A stretch of DNA of 7,413 nucleotides from Saprospiraceae bacterium (GTDB lineage Bacteria > Bacteroidota > Bacteroidia > Chitinophagales > Saprospiraceae), in contig JADZFP010000040.1 of NCBI GenBank assembly GCA_020849825.1, positions 1 to 7,413 of the forward strand. The letters are read 5' to 3'. Made by a program: the position numbers and the translations under genes. This document shows positions 4,974 to 7,413 of the stretch, in pieces; the stretch's first letter is position 1, and each line of letters opens with the position of its first letter. The notes under the pieces were generated by a model. The model was given only the letters and a program-made list of their open reading frames with translations. It searched no databases and was not told the origin of the DNA.

Positions 4974-7037
4974 TCAAGGTTTGAACACGGTGAAGCAAAA
5001 ATTCCGGTCGTTGGGAACGGCCCCTACACCGAGATTGTAGGTCCTCACGAGCAATTTGCCATTGACGCTGGTGGTGGAGATGAATCCCGCATCGCCAAAT
5101 AGCGTAGCCTGTGTGACGTAATTGCTGAACAGGTAACTTTCGCCGGTAATGGTGATTTCATAAACCCCAATACTTGTTCTTTCCACGCTGAAATTTCCCG
5201 TGCCGGAGTTTATCGTGCCTGTTAGCGTCACGTTGCCGTAGCATACCGGGACCAAATTGGCCGCCCCCGTGGAAGATCGGTTCACTTCTCCGGTGACGCG
5301 GACGTTGCCGTTCACGTCGAGCCGCTCGGTAGGGGAAGTATTGATGCCGAGATTGCTGATGCGGGCATCGCCGTTCACGTTGAGGTGCTCGGAGGCGGTT
5401 GGCGCGGTGTTGATGCCCAGTTTTACGACGCGGGCGTTGCCGTCCACCTGGAACTTCTCTGAAGGACTGAAGTTGCCAACTCCGACATTGCCATTGCCAT
5501 TGATACTCAGGATGTTCCCCCCGCTTGTTCCGTTGTGGTAAAAAAGGTTGAACTGAGAAGCGGCGTCGCTGTCCTGTGTGCGGGATGCGATGGTCCAATA
5601 TTTGTCGGCGGCGATGTCGCTTCTGAAACTGATGCGGCTATAGCCATTGGAACTGTGCGTAAGCTTCAGGTGTGGGTTGGTGTGGCTGGTACTGTTGTGA
5701 TCAATCTCCATTTTGCCCTGGGGCTCGAAAGTGCCGAGGCCGAGCAAGCCGGTTTCTTTCAGGAACAGGTGGTAATTGTTGTTCGTGCCGAATCCCAGGG
5801 GTTCGTTTTCGCGCATCATGAGACCGCCCATGAGTCCGTAATCGGCTATTGTGCTGTTGATGGTGAGCATTAAGCCGTCGTTGGCGGTATTGCCGCTGCC
5901 GGTATTGGTTAGTTGCAGGGCGCTTGGCGAGCCAAAAAGCGGGTCGCTGTTGTGCAGCTGCAGTCGGTTGTGGGGCGTGTTTGTTCCAACGCCGACATTG
6001 CCGGTGTTGTAAAATGCGCTTGTGCCATTGGTGCTCCACACGCTGCTGCCGCCCGATGGGGTGGCCGGCTCCCAGGTTGTGCCGCTCCAGCGCAGCACTT
6101 GCCCGTTGGCAGGGGCTGTAGCCGCTACGGGCCGGCCTTGCAAAGCGTCCACCACTGGGTTGGGATATGTGCCGCCGAGGTCGCCGCCCGCGCTGCCGCT
6201 GGGCGGCAAGGTGGTGGGGATGACGCCTGCCGCGAGGTCGGCAGCCGTTATGGAGCCGTTGGCTATTTCGTTGGTTCCCACTGCGTTGGCATTGAGTTTG
6301 AGCGGGCTGGCGAGGGTGCCGAGTCCGGCGAGCGTGGCATCGGATACGACGGTTTGTGTCCCCCAGTTGTCGCCGCCGCCGCCGCCGGTGGGCAGGGTCA
6401 CGGTGTTGCCGCCGGAGATGCTGAGTTGGTTGCCGTTTATGGCGAGGTTTTGCAGTTCGTTGGTATTGCTGAGGTCGCCCGTGTTGGCGATGGTGTTGCC
6501 GCTGATGCTGATGCCTGTTCCGGCGACGTAGGCTTGGCCGTTGTCGGCGGCGGGCGCCCAGGCGGAGCCGTTCCACTTGAGCACCTGGCCGTTGGCGGGT
6601 GCGGCGGTTTGCACGTCGGTCAGGTCGGAGAGTTTCATATCAATGGCTTTTCCGGCTTCCGGGGCGTAAAAACTAAAAGGCGTTCCTTGAAACGGGCGCC
6701 GCCCCAAATCGGTGAAACCGCTGCCGGTATTCAGGCGAATACCAAGATACAATGGCGATTTGCTCCAATCTACCGCGTTGAAACTGCCCCCGGCGGGTGT
6801 GCCTGCGCCAATGACCAGATTGAAAAGGCCGTACGCGTCGGTGTTCAGGTTGTGGTTTTCCTTGTACAGGCTTGTGGCCGATACGGCATCTGGGAAAATC
6901 GAGATTTCCGCGGTGACCAGTTGGTTGGCAATGGGGCTGCCCCCGGCGTTGCGGGCGAGCGCCTGATAGTTGATGCCCTGCGCGAACGCGCCGGACATGA
7001 AGGCAAACAATGCGGAGAGGAAGAGTATTGTTCTCAT
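4974..7037 (-). CDS. Exported fibre-like protein with tail-fibre-type repeats
   Basis: A 687-residue predicted surface fibre or adhesin. After a signal peptide (1-19, AFA-Q) comes an N-terminal domain typical of Bacteroidota surface proteins (about 20-126): INYQALARNAGGSPI, YKENHNLNTDAYGLFNLVIG, PFQGTPFSFYA. A low-complexity stalk (about 135-345) holds two copies of an APANGQVL(K/R)W motif, a GGGGG run and GGDLGGTYPNPVV, a motif common in tail-fibre-like proteins. Then come NVGVGTNTPHNRLQLHN-like beta-helix units at about 347-363, 430-446 and 516-583. A C-terminal beta domain of about 100 residues (588-687) includes GVYEITITGESYLFSNY and ends in FCFTVFKP. I see no T9SS sorting domain, transmembrane segment or intramolecular-chaperone motif at the end. 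The gene starts the tight three-gene unit with the small T9SS protein and the kinase. Tail-fibre likeness does not make this a prophage; no other phage gene is present. The function, perhaps adhesion or sheath, is inferred. Confidence 0.88.
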   Translation of the reverse strand: MRTILFLSALFAFMSGAFAQGINYQALARNAGGSPIANQLVTAEISIFPDAVSATSLYKENHNLNTDAYGLFNLVIGAGTPAGGSFNAVDWSKSPLYLGIRLNTGSGFTDLGRRPFQGTPFSFYAPEAGKAIDMKLSDLTDVQTAAPANGQVLKWNGSAWAPAADNGQAYVAGTGISISGNTIANTGDLSNTNELQNLAINGNQLSISGGNTVTLPTGGGGGDNWGTQTVVSDATLAGLGTLASPLKLNANAVGTNEIANGSITAADLAAGVIPTTLPPSGSAGGDLGGTYPNPVVDALQGRPVAATAPANGQVLRWSGTTWEPATPSGGSSVWSTNGTSAFYNTGNVGVGTNTPHNRLQLHNSDPLFGSPSALQLTNTGSGNTANDGLMLTINSTIADYGLMGGLMMRENEPLGFGTNNNYHLFLKETGLLGLGTFEPQGKMEIDHNSTSHTNPHLKLTHSSNGYSRISFRSDIAADKYWTIASRTQDSDAASQFNLFYHNGTSGGNILSINGNGNVGVGNFSPSEKFQVDGNARVVKLGINTAPTASEHLNVNGDARISNLGINTSPTERLDVNGNVRVTGEVNRSSTGAANLVPVCYGNVTLTGTINSGTGNFSVERTSIGVYEITITGESYLFSNYVTQATLFGDAGFISTTSVNGKLLVRTYNLGVGAVPNDRNFCFTVFKP
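5286..5498 (-). repeat. Tandem beta-helix-type repeats in the fibre gene
   Basis: Residues about 514-584 of the fibre protein consist of three consecutive related units: NVGVGNFSPSEKFQVDGNARV, then LGINTAPTASEHLNVNGDARI, then LGINTSPTERLDVNGNVRV. The pattern is G-(V/I)-(G/N)-x-x-(S/A)-P followed by (F/L)-x-V-(D/N)-G-(N/D)-(A/V)-R-(V/I). Two more distant copies lie near residues 347 and 430. Confidence 0.8.
6060..6119 (-). repeat. Stalk repeat copy 2 (APANGQVLRWSGTTWEPA)
   Basis: This is the second copy of the stalk motif described at 6546-6605, coding for residues 307-326 of the fibre protein. It follows the GGDLGGTYPNPVV motif directly and precedes the first beta-helix-type unit, so it may mark the stalk end. 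Confidence 0.7.
6546..6605 (-). repeat. Stalk repeat copy 1 (APANGQVLKWNGSAWAPA)
   Basis: This segment codes for residues 145-164 of the fibre protein. A diverged second copy, APANGQVLRWSGTTWEPA, lies at 6060-6119 (residues 307-326), 486 bases away in the same frame. Only a few residues differ, which suggests an internal duplication within the stalk. Confidence 0.7.
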
Positions 7038-7063
7038 GACGTGGGTGTTTTTTTATTTTCCCA

Positions 7064-7071
7064 CAAAGGTC
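7064..7071 (-). promoter_or_regulatory. Weak candidate -7 box before the fibre gene
   Basis: In the 100-bp gap between the regulator and the fibre gene the minus strand carries GACCTTTG, one base off TAnnTTTG, 26 bases before the ATG. I see no TTG at the expected -33 distance. A 5-base inverted repeat (GTGGG 7041-7045, CCCAC 7060-7064) lies between the box and the start codon. The fibre gene may have its own promoter here or be read through from the regulator gene. Confidence 0.25.
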
Positions 7072-7137
7072 GGTCGGCCTGCTCCCCCCATGCGTCCCCT
7101 GAAATGGCGATATTGAAAAATCACGGTTTACCATGAG

Positions 7138-7413
7138 TCAATCTGCCAGGCCTCTTTCTAATGCCAGTCGCACCAATTCTGCCGTGTTGCGCACGCCCAA
7201 TTTGGAAAGCAAATGCCGTCGGTGCGTTTCGGCGGTGTGCGGGCTGACGAACAAGGCCGCCGCAATTTCCGCGGTAGTCTGGCCTTTGCAAATGAGGCGC
7301 AGCACTTCCAGTTCGCGCTTGGTGAGTTCCGGGATAAAGGCGCTTGATTGGCGTTCGGGTTGCCGGAGTTCGTCGAGCAACACCTGCGATGCCGAGCGGC
7401 CGAGGTAGCGTTC
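7138..7413 (-). CDS. NarL/FixJ-family response regulator, C-terminal part (partial)
   Basis: The last 91 residues of a DNA-binding response regulator; the frame stays open to the window edge, so the phosphoacceptor receiver domain lies beyond it. What is visible is a linker (ERYLGRSASQVLLDEL) and a complete LuxR/GerE helix-turn-helix: LTKRELEVLRLICKGQTTAE, then IAAALFVSPHTAETHRRHLL, SKLGVRNTAELVRLALERGL. The Glu-x-Glu-Val-Leu start and the VSPHTAETHRRHLLSKLGV recognition-helix region are canonical. A GTG at 7383 would give a short protein of 81 residues, but the linker upstream of it is in frame and typical, so the gene is longer. Regulators of this kind pair with HisKA_3 kinases such as the one at 2455-4458, which makes the two likely partners despite the two genes between them. 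A stand-alone LuxR-type regulator is possible. Confidence 0.88.
   Translation of the reverse strand, partial: ERYLGRSASQVLLDELRQPERQSSAFIPELTKRELEVLRLICKGQTTAEIAAALFVSPHTAETHRRHLLSKLGVRNTAELVRLALERGLAD

Noticed and set aside
4972..4998. N-terminal extension of the small T9SS protein from a TTG at 4998 overlapping the fibre gene
   Set aside because: ATG 4971 directly opens a normal signal peptide, and the extension would sit in front of it.
6371..6388. Short CGC/GCC trinucleotide run as a phase-variable tract
   Set aside because: It codes in frame for a Gly run in the stalk; triplet changes would not shift the frame, and the run is short.
4974..7037. The tail-fibre-like gene as evidence for a prophage or tailocin
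   Set aside because: It carries a signal peptide and a Bacteroidota surface-protein N-terminal domain, and no capsid, tail, lysis or integrase gene is nearby.
7041..7064. GTGGG/CCCAC inverted repeat before the fibre gene as a terminator or riboswitch
   Set aside because: The stem is only 5 bases with a 14-base AT-rich loop and no following T-run; too weak to call.
5913..7136. A 407-codon open frame on the plus strand opposite the fibre gene
   Set aside because: The minus-strand frame has a signal peptide, family motifs and repeats, while the plus-strand translation has low-complexity Val/Gly/Ala-rich sequence with no recognisable domain. It is a by-product of GC-rich codon use and repeats in the real gene.

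Overview
The window looks like chromosomal DNA of a Bacteroidota bacterium, probably from a GC-rich environmental lineage such as Saprospiria or Chitinophagia; the phylum is well supported, the class is a guess. Signs of the phylum are a type IX secretion (T9SS) sorting domain, a Bacteroidota-type fibre/adhesin protein, a periplasmic-TPR sensor kinase, TAnnTTTG-like -7 promoter elements and the absence of clear Shine-Dalgarno sequences. All six genes lie on the minus strand, so transcription runs from the right end of the window to the left. There is no gene-free stretch over 300 bases and no RNA gene, insertion sequence, CRISPR array or integrase.

Right part, 7413 to 2455: the C-terminal end of a NarL/LuxR-type response regulator (cut by the window edge), a 100-bp gap, then three genes separated by only 2 and 3 bases. 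These are a 687-residue exported fibre-like protein with tail-fibre-type repeats, a 169-residue exported protein with a T9SS type A sorting domain, and a 667-residue sensor histidine kinase with a periplasmic array of seven 40-residue TPR repeats and a HisKA_3-type kinase core. The regulator and kinase are of matching types and probably form a two-component pair. They flank two surface-protein genes, which suggests a module that senses or controls a cell-surface structure. That functional link is inference.

Left part, 2337 to 50: a stand-alone membrane desaturase that matches animal and fungal dihydroceramide delta-4 desaturases (DEGS/DES1) over nearly its whole length, followed by an exported OmpA-family protein with an N-terminal beta-sandwich, an Ala/Pro-rich linker and a C-terminal peptidoglycan-binding-type domain. 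Each of these two genes has its own promoter-like sequence and a palindrome nearby, so they are probably separate units. The desaturase fits with the ability of many Bacteroidota to make sphingolipids, although no other sphingolipid gene is in view.

The most notable items are the eukaryote-like sphingolipid desaturase and the kinase/regulator pair bracketing a fibre plus a small T9SS protein. I did not find a clearly unprecedented system.
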